NCBI GenBank assembly: GCA_016235545.1
Contig: JACRKB010000247.1
Coordinates: 1-39,260, forward strand
Direction of reading: 5' to 3'
DNA from: Verrucomicrobiota bacterium
Lineage (GTDB): Bacteria; Verrucomicrobiota; Verrucomicrobiia; Limisphaerales; SXTU01
DNA length: 39,260 nt
Positions 16,351-25,390 of this stretch are shown here, piece by piece (the first letter of the stretch is position 1; every line of letters begins with the position of its first letter). The position numbers and the translations under genes were made by a program. A model generated the notes under the pieces. The model ran no database searches, had not been told where the DNA came from, and saw only the letters and a list, made by a program, of their open reading frames with translations.

Positions 16351-17094
16351 ATGAAACACGGACTCAAAACAGAGTCGGCGACGCAATTTTTCGGGCGGAC
16401 CGCCAGCCATTGCCATTCCTGCATCTGCCTCTTCCGCCTCTTCCTCGTCCTCCTGCTTTTCATTCCCTTCCTGACGCTTCACGCGGCCTTTCCCGATTTG
16501 GGTGACGACAAGGCGGCGGATGCTTTTCTGCGCGAAAAGAGCGGCACCTACCGCAACATGGCTGAAACCGTGGACCGACGCGGCGGCTACGACATTCTCT
16601 CCGCCGAGACAGTGCGCGAGGTGATCGGGCCGGTGCCAGTATTGAACGGCATGGCTTTCACCCAAGAGAGACGGCGCAAAATCGCGCTCAATCCGAAATT
16701 GGCCGGCCCCGAGCGCTGGAGTGTCCTCATCTTCGAACTCACCAACCACTTTCAGGAGGACCACCATGAAGCCATCAACCTCGAGGCTCGCAATGGCAAG
16801 CTCTCGGGTGCCGATGAATACGGCATCCTGCGCGAACTGGTGGAATTTGACGGACTTCGCATCCACCGGCAGGTGCTGGAGGATTTGGAGGCGGCGACCG
16901 GACCGATCCCGCCCGGCTTTTTCGGCGAGCGAATGTTCCCCTGGGCGGCGAAGGCGAAGAAACTCGCCGAATATCAGGTGCCCTCGGCTTACGTGCTCAT
17001 TCGCAACCAGAATCAAAGCGGCCACCGGGACTACTACAAGCGCCACTACCACCTGATCCGCGCCAGCACGGCTATCGAGCCAAAGAGCAAATGA
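16351..17094 (+). CDS. Secreted or membrane-anchored protein of unknown function
   Basis: About 247 residues from the ATG following the copy 2 stop; an earlier in-frame ATG at 16327 overlapping copy 2 is also possible. A hydrophobic stretch (LFRLFLVLLLFIPFLTLHAA, about residues 28-47) is a signal peptide or anchor. The rest is soluble and contains LIFELTNHFQEDHHEAINLE, vaguely like a degenerate zinc-peptidase helix, but no HExxH is present and I do not assign a function. It sits between two Gfo/Idh 3' fragments, and its start lies in DNA resembling the tail found after copy 1 (CACGAATGAAACACGG versus CACGGATGGACACGAA). Confidence 0.65.
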   Translation: MKHGLKTESATQFFGRTASHCHSCICLFRLFLVLLLFIPFLTLHAAFPDLGDDKAADAFLREKSGTYRNMAETVDRRGGYDILSAETVREVIGPVPVLNGMAFTQERRRKIALNPKLAGPERWSVLIFELTNHFQEDHHEAINLEARNGKLSGADEYGILRELVEFDGLRIHRQVLEDLEAATGPIPPGFFGERMFPWAAKAKKLAEYQVPSAYVLIRNQNQSGHRDYYKRHYHLIRASTAIEPKSK

Positions 17095-17158
17095 AGCGGC
17101 GTGACCAATGCATACCGCGGAAGCGAGTGAGCGCGCGTGGCAAGAGGGATGTCGCGTG

Positions 17159-17462
17159 CGCCGGCTTCGGCGTGGACAGCCTCACCGTCGGCCTCGTGGC
17201 GATCTGCCGCGTGAAGTTCGCCGGCAAAACCCGCGACGCCGTGGCCAGCCTGTATCCGACCGCCGAGGAAGCGCGGATCACCTGCGCCATCGTGGACGCC
17301 GCTGCGAAAGTGCACGACCTGAACTTCAAATACCTGGCGGAGGGCAAAGGCGCGACCGTCACCGCCCGCTTCGGCCCCGACGGCATCACCATTTGCGATC
17401 CGAACCGCGCGGACGAAGGAGCGGAGAAGGTGTTTCAGAGAATCTACGACCGGGAAATCTGA
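17159..17462 (+). pseudogene. 3' fragment (about 100 codons) of a Gfo/Idh/MocA oxidoreductase, copy 3
   Basis: From GGCTTCGGCGTGGACAGCC on, the sequence is colinear without gaps with plus-strand 5532-5835 and encodes the last 98 or so residues (VDSLTVGLVAICRVKFAGKT onward, ending FQRIYDREI). It lacks the Rossmann domain and half of the substrate domain, so it cannot be an active enzyme. An open frame extends 22 codons upstream through unrelated sequence, which is not evidence of a gene. It is a shorter 3' remnant than copy 2. Confidence 0.85.
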
Positions 17463-17468
17463 ACACCG

Positions 17469-18284
17469 CTACTTGAGGAACGCTTCCATCACACGCCTGC
17501 AGTTCTGCGGATTGGTGTGGAGCGCGCCGTGGCCGGAGGCTGGGTCTTCGATGGATTCCACGACGATGGCTCCCTGCTCCTTCAACCACGCCGCCGTGCG
17601 CTTCATGCCGGGGATGCCGTCGCGGTCGGGGCTGGAGTCGCGTCCGCCGGCGACTGTGATCCAGCGGGTGTCCTTGAGCGGGCGCTCGCCGTAGGCCCCG
17701 GTGAGCAGGGCGCGGCTGGGCGGGTAATCGAGGGACACTCCGCCCGAGCTGGCGACGGCTAGGGAGAAATACTTGCGGCCCTTGCTGGCATCGAGCGCGA
17801 CGACTGCGTAGCTGTTGGCCGAGCCGCGGCTGAAGCCATGCAGCATGACCGTGCCTGGCACCACGCCGAGCGCGTCCAGCGCCTGGCTGATCTCGCGGTA
17901 AATCTGATCGGGGGCTAGGAAGTCGCGCGGCGTGTCGCCCGTGCCCAGCCACCATTGCAGGCAGACAAGGCCAACCTCGCGGTTCTTCAGGTGCGGGTGC
18001 CAAATGGCGAGATCGTCGGTCGCAAAGCCTTTCGCTGGCCGGCCCGCGCCGTGGAGCGAGACGATCCAGCGCTTTGGTGCGGGCACGCTTTTCCAGATGA
18101 GGCAGTAGCTTTTGCCGTCGGTTGTGGGGCGGACTTCCGGCTTGAGCTTTGCGGCGTCCGCGAAGAAACGCCCGGTGTCGCGGGCGTTTTGGTGGAGCTT
18201 GGCGGCATCGCCCGTGAGCTGGGCTTCGGTGCGGGGCGCGGCGGCGGCGAGCGTCGCCAACAGCAGGCAGGAGAGGAGTCGCAT
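17469..18284 (-). CDS. Secreted alpha/beta-hydrolase (esterase or depolymerase-like)
   Basis: I choose the ATG giving MRLLSCLLLATLAAAAPRTEA, a clean signal peptide; an ATG eight codons earlier is an alternative. The 271-residue product has the oxyanion-side SLHGAG (about residues 76-81), nucleophile elbow GFSRGSAN with S152, a likely acid in GGRDSSPD (D216) and GHGALH with H252. The pattern resembles secreted feruloyl-esterase or polyhydroxyalkanoate-depolymerase-like enzymes; the substrate is open, with carbohydrate esters plausible given the neighbours. It ends head-on against Gfo/Idh copy 3 and is divergent from the beta-sandwich gene. Confidence 0.8.
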   Translation of the reverse strand: MRLLSCLLLATLAAAAPRTEAQLTGDAAKLHQNARDTGRFFADAAKLKPEVRPTTDGKSYCLIWKSVPAPKRWIVSLHGAGRPAKGFATDDLAIWHPHLKNREVGLVCLQWWLGTGDTPRDFLAPDQIYREISQALDALGVVPGTVMLHGFSRGSANSYAVVALDASKGRKYFSLAVASSGGVSLDYPPSRALLTGAYGERPLKDTRWITVAGGRDSSPDRDGIPGMKRTAAWLKEQGAIVVESIEDPASGHGALHTNPQNCRRVMEAFLK

Positions 18285-18472
18285 GATCAGAGTCTGGCAA
18301 TTGCTCATTGGGATGGCGAGCGCGACGGCATCACGAACGGCTTCGGGGGGCGGTTTGCGGCCAGGCTGAACCACTCTTGTCATCGGTCGGTTCAAAAGGG
18401 ACCACTTTCACCGGACGGAGCCATTTGTTTTCCAGCTGCCAATGCCAAAGCAGATCATGTATTATTCCCGCC

Positions 18473-19183
18473 ATGAAATCACTCATCGCACTCGCGCTCA
18501 CCTCCCTCCTCACCACCATCGCATCCGCTGGCGAACCGGCGGGCTACTACGGCCGCACAATTTTCGCGGATGACTTTTCTGGCAGCGCCTTCGGGCCACG
18601 CTGGGGGCATTACAAGAGCGGCAGCGTGGTGAAGGACGGCGTGCTCGTCGGCATCACGCCGGAGAACTCCGACCACTCGGCGGTGGACAGCATCAAGTTT
18701 CCGGGCGAGCGCGACCTGGAGGTGTCGGTGAAGTTCCGGTTCACCAGCGAGAAGGGGAAGAGTTTCAACGTGTGGTTCGATGACAAGGACTTCAAAGGCT
18801 CGCACGCAGGCCACATTTGCAGTGTAAGCGTGAGCCCGGCGGCGGTGACGATCGCCGACGCCAAGACCGGCAATTTCCGCAACGACATCTACGAGAAGCG
18901 CAAATCACCCGCCGGCCTGAGCACGGAGGACAAGGCGATGCTCGCAGCCAAAACCACGAGACAAGCCGTAAAGCTCTCGCTTCAGGAGTGGCACACGCTT
19001 GTCATCCGCACCAAGGGCGAGGGCGTCGAGGTGAGCCTCGACGGCAAGGTGGCCGGCTCGTTCAAGTCCGAGGGCATCGGGCACGATCACAAGACGCTCG
19101 TGAGTCTCACGACCAACCCTGTGGACGTGCATTACGACGACTTCAGCCTGAAGGCCGCCGGCCAGGCTCCTGCCAAACCTTGA
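18473..19183 (+). CDS. Secreted beta-sandwich protein (DUF1080/LamG-like)
   Basis: Of possible starts, the one giving the signal peptide MKSLIALALTSLLTTIASAGEP is clearly right. The 236-residue product has the pattern of DUF1080-type or laminin-G-like sugar-binding folds common in Verrucomicrobiota and Planctomycetes: FADDFSGSAFGPRWGHYKSG near the N-terminus, LEVSVKFRFTSEKGKSFNVWF in the middle, and EWHTLVIRTKGEGVEVSLDGKVAGSFKSEG near the end. It probably binds or cleaves a carbohydrate outside the cytoplasm. It stands alone, divergent from the esterase and convergent with the glycosyltransferase. Confidence 0.75.
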   Translation: MKSLIALALTSLLTTIASAGEPAGYYGRTIFADDFSGSAFGPRWGHYKSGSVVKDGVLVGITPENSDHSAVDSIKFPGERDLEVSVKFRFTSEKGKSFNVWFDDKDFKGSHAGHICSVSVSPAAVTIADAKTGNFRNDIYEKRKSPAGLSTEDKAMLAAKTTRQAVKLSLQEWHTLVIRTKGEGVEVSLDGKVAGSFKSEGIGHDHKTLVSLTTNPVDVHYDDFSLKAAGQAPAKP

Positions 19184-19289
19184 GGCGCGCTTCTTCCCGA
19201 GCTGGCCACCGTAGCCATTGGCCGGTCGCAGGTAGCGAAGAGGAGAATTCCTCCCTGTGCTCTGTCGCGGCTGAACTTCGGAATTCGGC

Positions 19290-20639
19290 TCATGTTACTC
19301 GTGTGCGAACGAGGGCTTCACACAGGGCAGCCACTTCGCTGGCCATCCGATCCACTGTGAAGCGTTCGCTCACCGCGCGCCGGCCTGCCTCGCCAAGTGC
19401 CTGGAGGCGGGCCGGGTTCAGGAGCAGTGACTCGATGGCCTCCGCGAGGGCGGATGCGTTGGCCTCCGCGATGACGCCGCCGCCGGTGGCCTCGACGAGT
19501 TCGGGGAAGGCGGCGTGTCGCGGTTGCACGACGGGCACGCCGGATGCCAGCGCTTCCAGGAGATACAGGCCGAAGCCCTCGCCGTAGAGCGCGGGCACGG
19601 AGAAGACGGTGAGCGATTGCAGGAAGCTCACCTTTTGCTCGCGCGTGAGGTTGGGGTGGAACTCAACATCGCGCAGGCAGCCCGCGCTGCGGAGGTGCTC
19701 CTTAAGCTGTGCGACGAACGGTTCGTCGCCCGGCCCGCAGCCGCCGCCGACCTTGAGCTTGAGGTTCGGCACCATGCCGCGCCGCTTCAGCTCGATGAAG
19801 GTTTCGACCAGCAGATCAAGGCCTTTCTCCCGGCACATCCGTGCGAAGTAGCCCAGGGTGGGGACCGAAGTGTTCAGTTCGGAGGCGGTGGGAGCGCAAG
19901 CACCCTCGGACTGATGGCTGAACACTGAACCCTGATGACTTCCGTATCCTTCCAGCGAAATGCCGTTGAAGACCACTTTCACCTTCTCCGCCGGCAGGTT
20001 CAATCGCCGCGCCATCGTGTCGCCGAAGTAGCGGCTCGGTGCGATGAAGAGATCGCAGTCGCGGCAGCGCCCGGCCAGCAGCGCCCAGACTTGCTCGCGC
20101 AGGGGGCTGGGCATGGAGTCGAGGTAAGCGTCCTCGCCCTGAAGATTGCAGACCACCTTGCAGCCCAGCTCGGCCTTGAGCTTGCGGGTGAAGCCGACGA
20201 GCAGCGCGTTGGAGAGCAGGACCACGTCGGGCCGCGGCTGGGTTTTCAGCCACGCGATCAGCTCGTCGAGTTCGCGCGCCTGGTTGCCCTCCTCGCCGCG
20301 CAGCATGGAGAGCGTGAGATCGCCCACGTCGGCTGCACGCGTCTTGGCGGCGCGGCCGGCGGCGAGCTTGAGCAGCGCGGGCGAGTCGAGCAGCGAGTGC
20401 AGCCACTGCGGCGCGCGGCGGAACAGGGCGGACTGTTGCTGGAGATAGACGTTGATGCCGCCGAAGAAGGTCGGTGTGCCGGAGCTCTGGTTCTCCTCGT
20501 CCAGCGTCATGGGCAGATAGAGGGGCACCATGAGCACATCGTGCCCGCGCTGGCGCAGCGCGGCGACGAGCGCGTTGTCGCGGAAGCAGTTCCCGCAATA
20601 CATCCCGCCCGCGCCGGGGGTGATTTGGATGAGATTCAT
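19290..20639 (-). CDS. GT4-family glycosyltransferase
   Basis: GT-B fold glycosyltransferase of 449 residues. The N-terminal acceptor domain starts MNLIQITPGAGGMYCGNCFRDN. The C-terminal nucleotide-sugar domain has VVFNGISLEGY, TLGYFARMCREKGLDLLVE and the E-x7-E motif in PALYGEGFGLYLLEALASG (about 357-375), followed by PVVQPRHAAFPEL. It adds a sugar to an unknown acceptor on the cytoplasmic side. Residues about 233-258 are an insertion, coded by repeat DNA, in a surface loop. It is the last gene of the minus-strand run with the flavoprotein, chorismate lyase-like and radical SAM genes, but is separated from the flavoprotein by an inverted repeat pair. Confidence 0.9.
   Translation of the reverse strand: MNLIQITPGAGGMYCGNCFRDNALVAALRQRGHDVLMVPLYLPMTLDEENQSSGTPTFFGGINVYLQQQSALFRRAPQWLHSLLDSPALLKLAAGRAAKTRAADVGDLTLSMLRGEEGNQARELDELIAWLKTQPRPDVVLLSNALLVGFTRKLKAELGCKVVCNLQGEDAYLDSMPSPLREQVWALLAGRCRDCDLFIAPSRYFGDTMARRLNLPAEKVKVVFNGISLEGYGSHQGSVFSHQSEGACAPTASELNTSVPTLGYFARMCREKGLDLLVETFIELKRRGMVPNLKLKVGGGCGPGDEPFVAQLKEHLRSAGCLRDVEFHPNLTREQKVSFLQSLTVFSVPALYGEGFGLYLLEALASGVPVVQPRHAAFPELVEATGGGVIAEANASALAEAIESLLLNPARLQALGEAGRRAVSERFTVDRMASEVAALCEALVRTRVT
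19866..19943. repeat. Heptad repeat pair inside the glycosyltransferase coding sequence
   Basis: Plus-strand 19911-19938 reads CTGATGG, CTGAACA, CTGAACC, CTGATGA, a clear period of seven. GTGTTCAGTTC at 19870-19880 is the approximate reverse complement. The element has the same layout as the intergenic inverted heptad pairs but lies inside a gene, in frame, coding residues 233-258 of the GT4 protein, where related enzymes go straight from the VVFNGI segment to the GYFARM segment. Confidence 0.7.
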
Positions 20640-20655
20640 GCCGAAGTTCCAGCCT

Positions 20656-20760
20656 GTGATGAACGCAGATGAAGCACAGATGGGGCTGAACGGAGGCTGA
20701 TGGCGGTTGCTGGTTCTGAGCCTTGCTTCATGTGCGTCCTATCCGTGCCCATCTGTGGCC
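20656..20760. repeat. Inverted short-period repeat pair between flavoprotein and glycosyltransferase
   Basis: The left arm (20656-20684) has GATGAACGCAGATGAAGCAC units. The right arm (about 20727-20760), read on the minus strand, has CACAGATGGGCACGGATAGG units of the same family. The arms are imperfect reverse complements. The stop codon and last residues (DQATDGHG) of the flavoprotein lie in the right arm, so this repeat has become its 3' coding end. The left arm is just upstream of the glycosyltransferase start. Confidence 0.6.
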
Positions 20761-22010
20761 TGATCGAGCGGCTGCCCAACTGGCAGGTCATCGGGCAGGG
20801 GCACGAACTCGCGAATCTTGCTCCACAGGCTGGTGAAATCCTTGTTCACGTCGCCGCTGAGGCAGTCGGTGATTTCGCCGGCGGCGTCCGGATGCTTCAT
20901 GATCACGTCCTTGAACGAGAAGGTCGGCTCGTAGAATGCGTAGATGAGCTTCCTCATGTTCTCAACGCCCTGTCGCAGTTGCGTCGCATAGCCGGCAGAG
21001 CGCGCGGCAGAGAAGTCCTTTTCCAGAATCGCGCGATGGACTTCCTCGCCCGCCATCACTCCGCTCTTGAGCGCCAGCATCAGGCCGCTGCTGAAGACAG
21101 GGTCCAGAAACGCGAACGCATCGCCCACCAGGAGAAGACCGTCGCAGCCGCAGTGCCGCGCGTGGTAGCTGTATTCGCTGGTGAGATAATAGTCGCCGGT
21201 GGAGGCGCCGGTGGAGAGGTGGTCCTTGATCCACTGGTTCTCGCCGACCTCCCGGTGGAACATCGCCTTCGGATCCTTGACGCCGTCGCGTGTGAGATAC
21301 CTGCCCTCTGCCACCACGCCCACGCTCACCATGTCGTTGTGCTGCGGGATGTGCCAGAACCACCCCTTCTCCGGCACGAAGGCCACCGTGGTCTGCCCCT
21401 CGTCGATGCCCTGCTCGCGCTTCGAGCCTTTGTAGTAGGTCCACACGGCGACCTTGTTGAGGAAAGGATCCTTCATGCGCCAGCCGTTGCGCACGGCTGC
21501 GAACGCCTCCTAGCCCGTGCAATCCAGCGTGATGGGCGCGAGCAGCTCGACCACCTCGCCGGACTTCAATTGCGCGCCGACGACCGTGACGCGGCCGCCG
21601 TCACGCAGAAGCTCCTTCACAACGGTCTCCTCCAGCACCTCCGCGCCCTTGGCCCGCGCGTGGTCCAGCAGCATCTGGTCGAACTCCGAGCGCAGCACCT
21701 GCCATGTCTGCGCCACGGTCTCGCGGTCGTAGCGGTTGAAAAAATAAAACGGCTGGCTCGCCCTGCCATCCGGCTGCACGAACAGCACGCTGTATTTCTT
21801 CTGAAAGCACGATGTCTTCATCCGCGGGATCAGCCCGAGCCGCTCCAGCGGCTGGTAGGTGAACGGGATGAGCGACTCGCCGATGTGGTAGCGCGGGAAC
21901 TTCTCCCGCTCGATCACCAGCACGCGATGGCCGAACTCCGCGAGAATAGCGGCAGCGCTCGCGCCTGCGGGGCCGCCGCCGATGATGAGGGCGTCAAAGT
22001 CAGGATTCAT
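20739..22010 (-). pseudogene. Flavin-dependent halogenase-like FAD oxidoreductase interrupted by in-frame TAG
   Basis: Two open frames in the same reading frame are separated only by TAG at 21510-21512, codon 167 of 424. Read through, it is a full-length FAD oxidoreductase: Rossmann motif IGGGPAGASAAAIL, FPRYHIGESLIPFTYQPLERL, and in the second half GWFWHIP, which fits the WxWxIP motif of flavin-dependent halogenases, and LLLVGDAFAFLDPVFSSG for FAD binding. CFQKKYSVLF resembles the FxxKxG catalytic-lysine segment, with S for G. The TAG lies in a short loop (TLDCTG then EAFAAVRNGWR) and is one base from a sense codon. Recent loss, sequence error or suppression are all possible. Geranylgeranyl-reductase-like activity is the alternative to halogenation. 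Confidence 0.8.
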
Positions 22011-22019
22011 TTTTTTGTT

Positions 22020-22586
22020 TCACCCGTGGCCGAGTTGCGTGGTTTCGGGCGGCAGGATTTCCACGATCTCCGCCAGCGGCCTCTGCTGCGGATCCCAGAG
22101 AGTGTTGCGCCGGCCGCAAAGCCACTGCGGCTTGTCGAGCTTCAGCGCCGCGTTGATGAAGTCGTCGGAAAGGACGCGCAGGAATGCCTTCGGGCGGCTG
22201 GCGTGGGTGATGGCGTAATCCGCGAGGAGCGTGCCGAGCGGGCGGCGTTCATCGAGGATTTCCTTCCGCGCGGCAGGCGGGAAGAGGGCGAGGTTGATTT
22301 TGATGGCCCCGAACTCGACGGGCTTGTCCGACTTGTCGAGCAGCAGCACGACCTCGCGGAAATAGAAGTCGTCGCGCTGCTGGCTGCTGAGGACCGCGAG
22401 GTGGATGCGCTCACCGTGGAACTTTTCCAGCGTCGGCGTCATGTCATCCTGATGCACAAGCAGGGACTTGTATGGCTCCGGCATAGCGTCGCCCTCGACT
22501 GCCTCGATGGGCGGCAAAGGGCGGGCAGCCTGCGCGTAGAAGTCGTCCAGCGGGTAGGCTAATGGGAGAACGGAAGGGGATGTCAT
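22020..22586 (-). CDS. Chorismate lyase-like (UbiC/DUF98 fold) protein
   Basis: The start is the ATG giving MTSPSVLPLAYPL, 11 bases after the radical SAM stop. The 188-residue protein follows the chorismate lyase-like pattern: LLVHQDDMTPTLEKFHG, then YFREVVLLLDKSDKPVEFGA with the arginine, LFPPAARKEI...RRPLGTLL, and a C-terminal GRRNTLWDPQQRPLAEIVEILP resembling UbiC's ARRS...PLLxTExFLP. The glutamate at the UbiC catalytic position does not align exactly (E one or two residues away), so conversion of chorismate to 4-hydroxybenzoate is uncertain. No ubiquinone genes are nearby. Its neighbours, a radical SAM protein and a halogenase-like flavoprotein, suggest an aromatic small-molecule pathway. 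Confidence 0.65.
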   Translation of the reverse strand: MTSPSVLPLAYPLDDFYAQAARPLPPIEAVEGDAMPEPYKSLLVHQDDMTPTLEKFHGERIHLAVLSSQQRDDFYFREVVLLLDKSDKPVEFGAIKINLALFPPAARKEILDERRPLGTLLADYAITHASRPKAFLRVLSDDFINAALKLDKPQWLCGRRNTLWDPQQRPLAEIVEILPPETTQLGHG

Positions 22587-22596
22587 AGGACGCGCT

Positions 22597-23982
<1,386 letters not shown>

Positions 23983-24000
23983 GGAGAACGTTGAAGGCTG

Positions 24001-25197
24001 CTACTTGGCTGGCTTCACTCCGAAACAATACACGCTCCCGTCCTCACTGCCGATGACCACCTTGCCGTCGGACACGGCAGGCGAGGCGGCGAGGCCCTGG
24101 CCGATTTCGTAGCTCCACAGTTCCTTGCCGTCCGTCAGCGAGACGAGGTAGAGCCGCCCGTCCTCGGAGCCGACGACGACCTTGCCGTCGCAGATGACCG
24201 GGGAGCTGTCCACCTTGCCGCGCGTGCCGAAGGTCCAGATGGCCTCGCCGTCCTTGGTGCGGAGGCAGTGCAGGCGCTTGTCCCGCCCGCCAATCAGCAT
24301 CCGGTCGCCCAGCACTGCGGGGGAGGAGACGTAGGCGAAGGCGCGGTCGCGGTAGTTCCAGAGGTTCGTGCCCTTGGCCACGTCCACGCAGAAAACCTGG
24401 TTCTCGAAGTGACCGCCATAGACGCGGCCATCCGCCACCGCCACGGAGCCGAGGATCGGCGCGCCAATTTCCAACTCCTTGACCTTCGCGCCGTTGGTCA
24501 GCGCGACGATGTGCAGCATCGAATCGCAGCCGCCGAGGGCGGTGAGGCCTTGGAAGACGGCGGGGGTGCCGTTGATGCCGCTGCCGGTTTCATAGACCCA
24601 GTTGGATTTCCCGGTCGCGGCGTCGAGGCAGTAAAGCCGCGCGTCGTGGCAGCCGAAGATGACGTTCCAGTCCTTGCCATTGGGCGCGCGGACGAGGTTG
24701 GGAGAGCCGGGCATTTTGTCGCCGATGGGGAACTTCCAGACTTCCTTTCCGCTCTTCGCGTCGAGCGCGTAGAACATCGGCTCGTCCGATCCGAACAGGA
24801 CCCGCGCGTCGTGGACGAGTGGAGAGGACTCGATGCTGCCGCCGGTTTTGAAGGCCCAGTTCGTCTTCCCGGTGGCGAGTGCGAGCGAGTAGAGGAAGCC
24901 ATCGTCCGAGCCGACGAAGACGCTGCCGCCCACGATGGCGGCGGAAGATTTCACCGGGCCACCGGTCTTGAAGCTCCAGAGCAGGTCGAGTTGGGCGGCC
25001 AGCCTGCCCTCGGCGACACCGCGCAGCTCCGGCCCGCCGCGAAACTGCGGCCAGTCGGCGGCGACAACAGGGAGCGCATCTGCAACTGGAGTCGGGGGCG
25101 TCTCGGTGACGGGTTGTGAAGCACGGCGGCACGACGACCAGAGAATCACGGCTGCTGTCAGAGCGAGGAGCAGGGGAATGGGCAGCGTGTTTTTCAT
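24001..25197 (-). CDS. Lipoprotein with PQQ-type beta-propeller repeats
   Basis: The start is the ATG giving MKNTLPIPLLLALTAAVILWSSC, a lipoprotein signal with a lipobox-like LWSSC. The 398-residue protein continues with DWPQFRGGPELRG, typical of planctomycete/verrucomicrobial PQQ-like proteins, then at least seven blades repeating phrases such as GSDDGFLYSLALATGKTNWAF and GSEDGRLYLVSLTDGKELWSY. Such proteins bind other proteins or, less often, PQQ; BamB-like scaffolding is one option. No PQQ dehydrogenase catalytic residues are evident. It heads the five-gene minus-strand run and is 18 bases from the radical SAM gene. The 193 bases upstream, to the MCE gene stop, show no gene. Confidence 0.85.
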   Translation of the reverse strand: MKNTLPIPLLLALTAAVILWSSCRRASQPVTETPPTPVADALPVVAADWPQFRGGPELRGVAEGRLAAQLDLLWSFKTGGPVKSSAAIVGGSVFVGSDDGFLYSLALATGKTNWAFKTGGSIESSPLVHDARVLFGSDEPMFYALDAKSGKEVWKFPIGDKMPGSPNLVRAPNGKDWNVIFGCHDARLYCLDAATGKSNWVYETGSGINGTPAVFQGLTALGGCDSMLHIVALTNGAKVKELEIGAPILGSVAVADGRVYGGHFENQVFCVDVAKGTNLWNYRDRAFAYVSSPAVLGDRMLIGGRDKRLHCLRTKDGEAIWTFGTRGKVDSSPVICDGKVVVGSEDGRLYLVSLTDGKELWSYEIGQGLAASPAVSDGKVVIGSEDGSVYCFGVKPAK

Positions 25198-25390
25198 GGC
25201 CGATGACGCGCGGAGCATCTGTCGGGGGGCGTGGTTTGGCAACCCGTTATTACCTACACGTAGTAGTTCGGGCGTGCCGCGCACTGTCTTGGAGCACGAC
25301 ACTCCGGGCCGCATCAGGGACGAGGATGTGAAGGTTCACCGCCCGCTGATTCCACGCGGCGGGTGTGTGTGGACGCCCGCGCCGAAGTCC

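Noticed and set aside
21510-21512. Pyrrolysine or programmed amber readthrough in the flavoprotein
   Set aside because: No pylT/pylS or stop-codon context element is visible, and the codon sits in an ordinary loop. Recent mutation or read error is simpler.
20700-22562. A 620-codon plus-strand open frame across the flavoprotein and chorismate lyase-like genes
   Set aside because: It is antisense to two recognisable genes and shows no motif. I considered whether it could be the real gene, given the TAG on the other strand, but the flavoprotein motifs on the minus strand are decisive.
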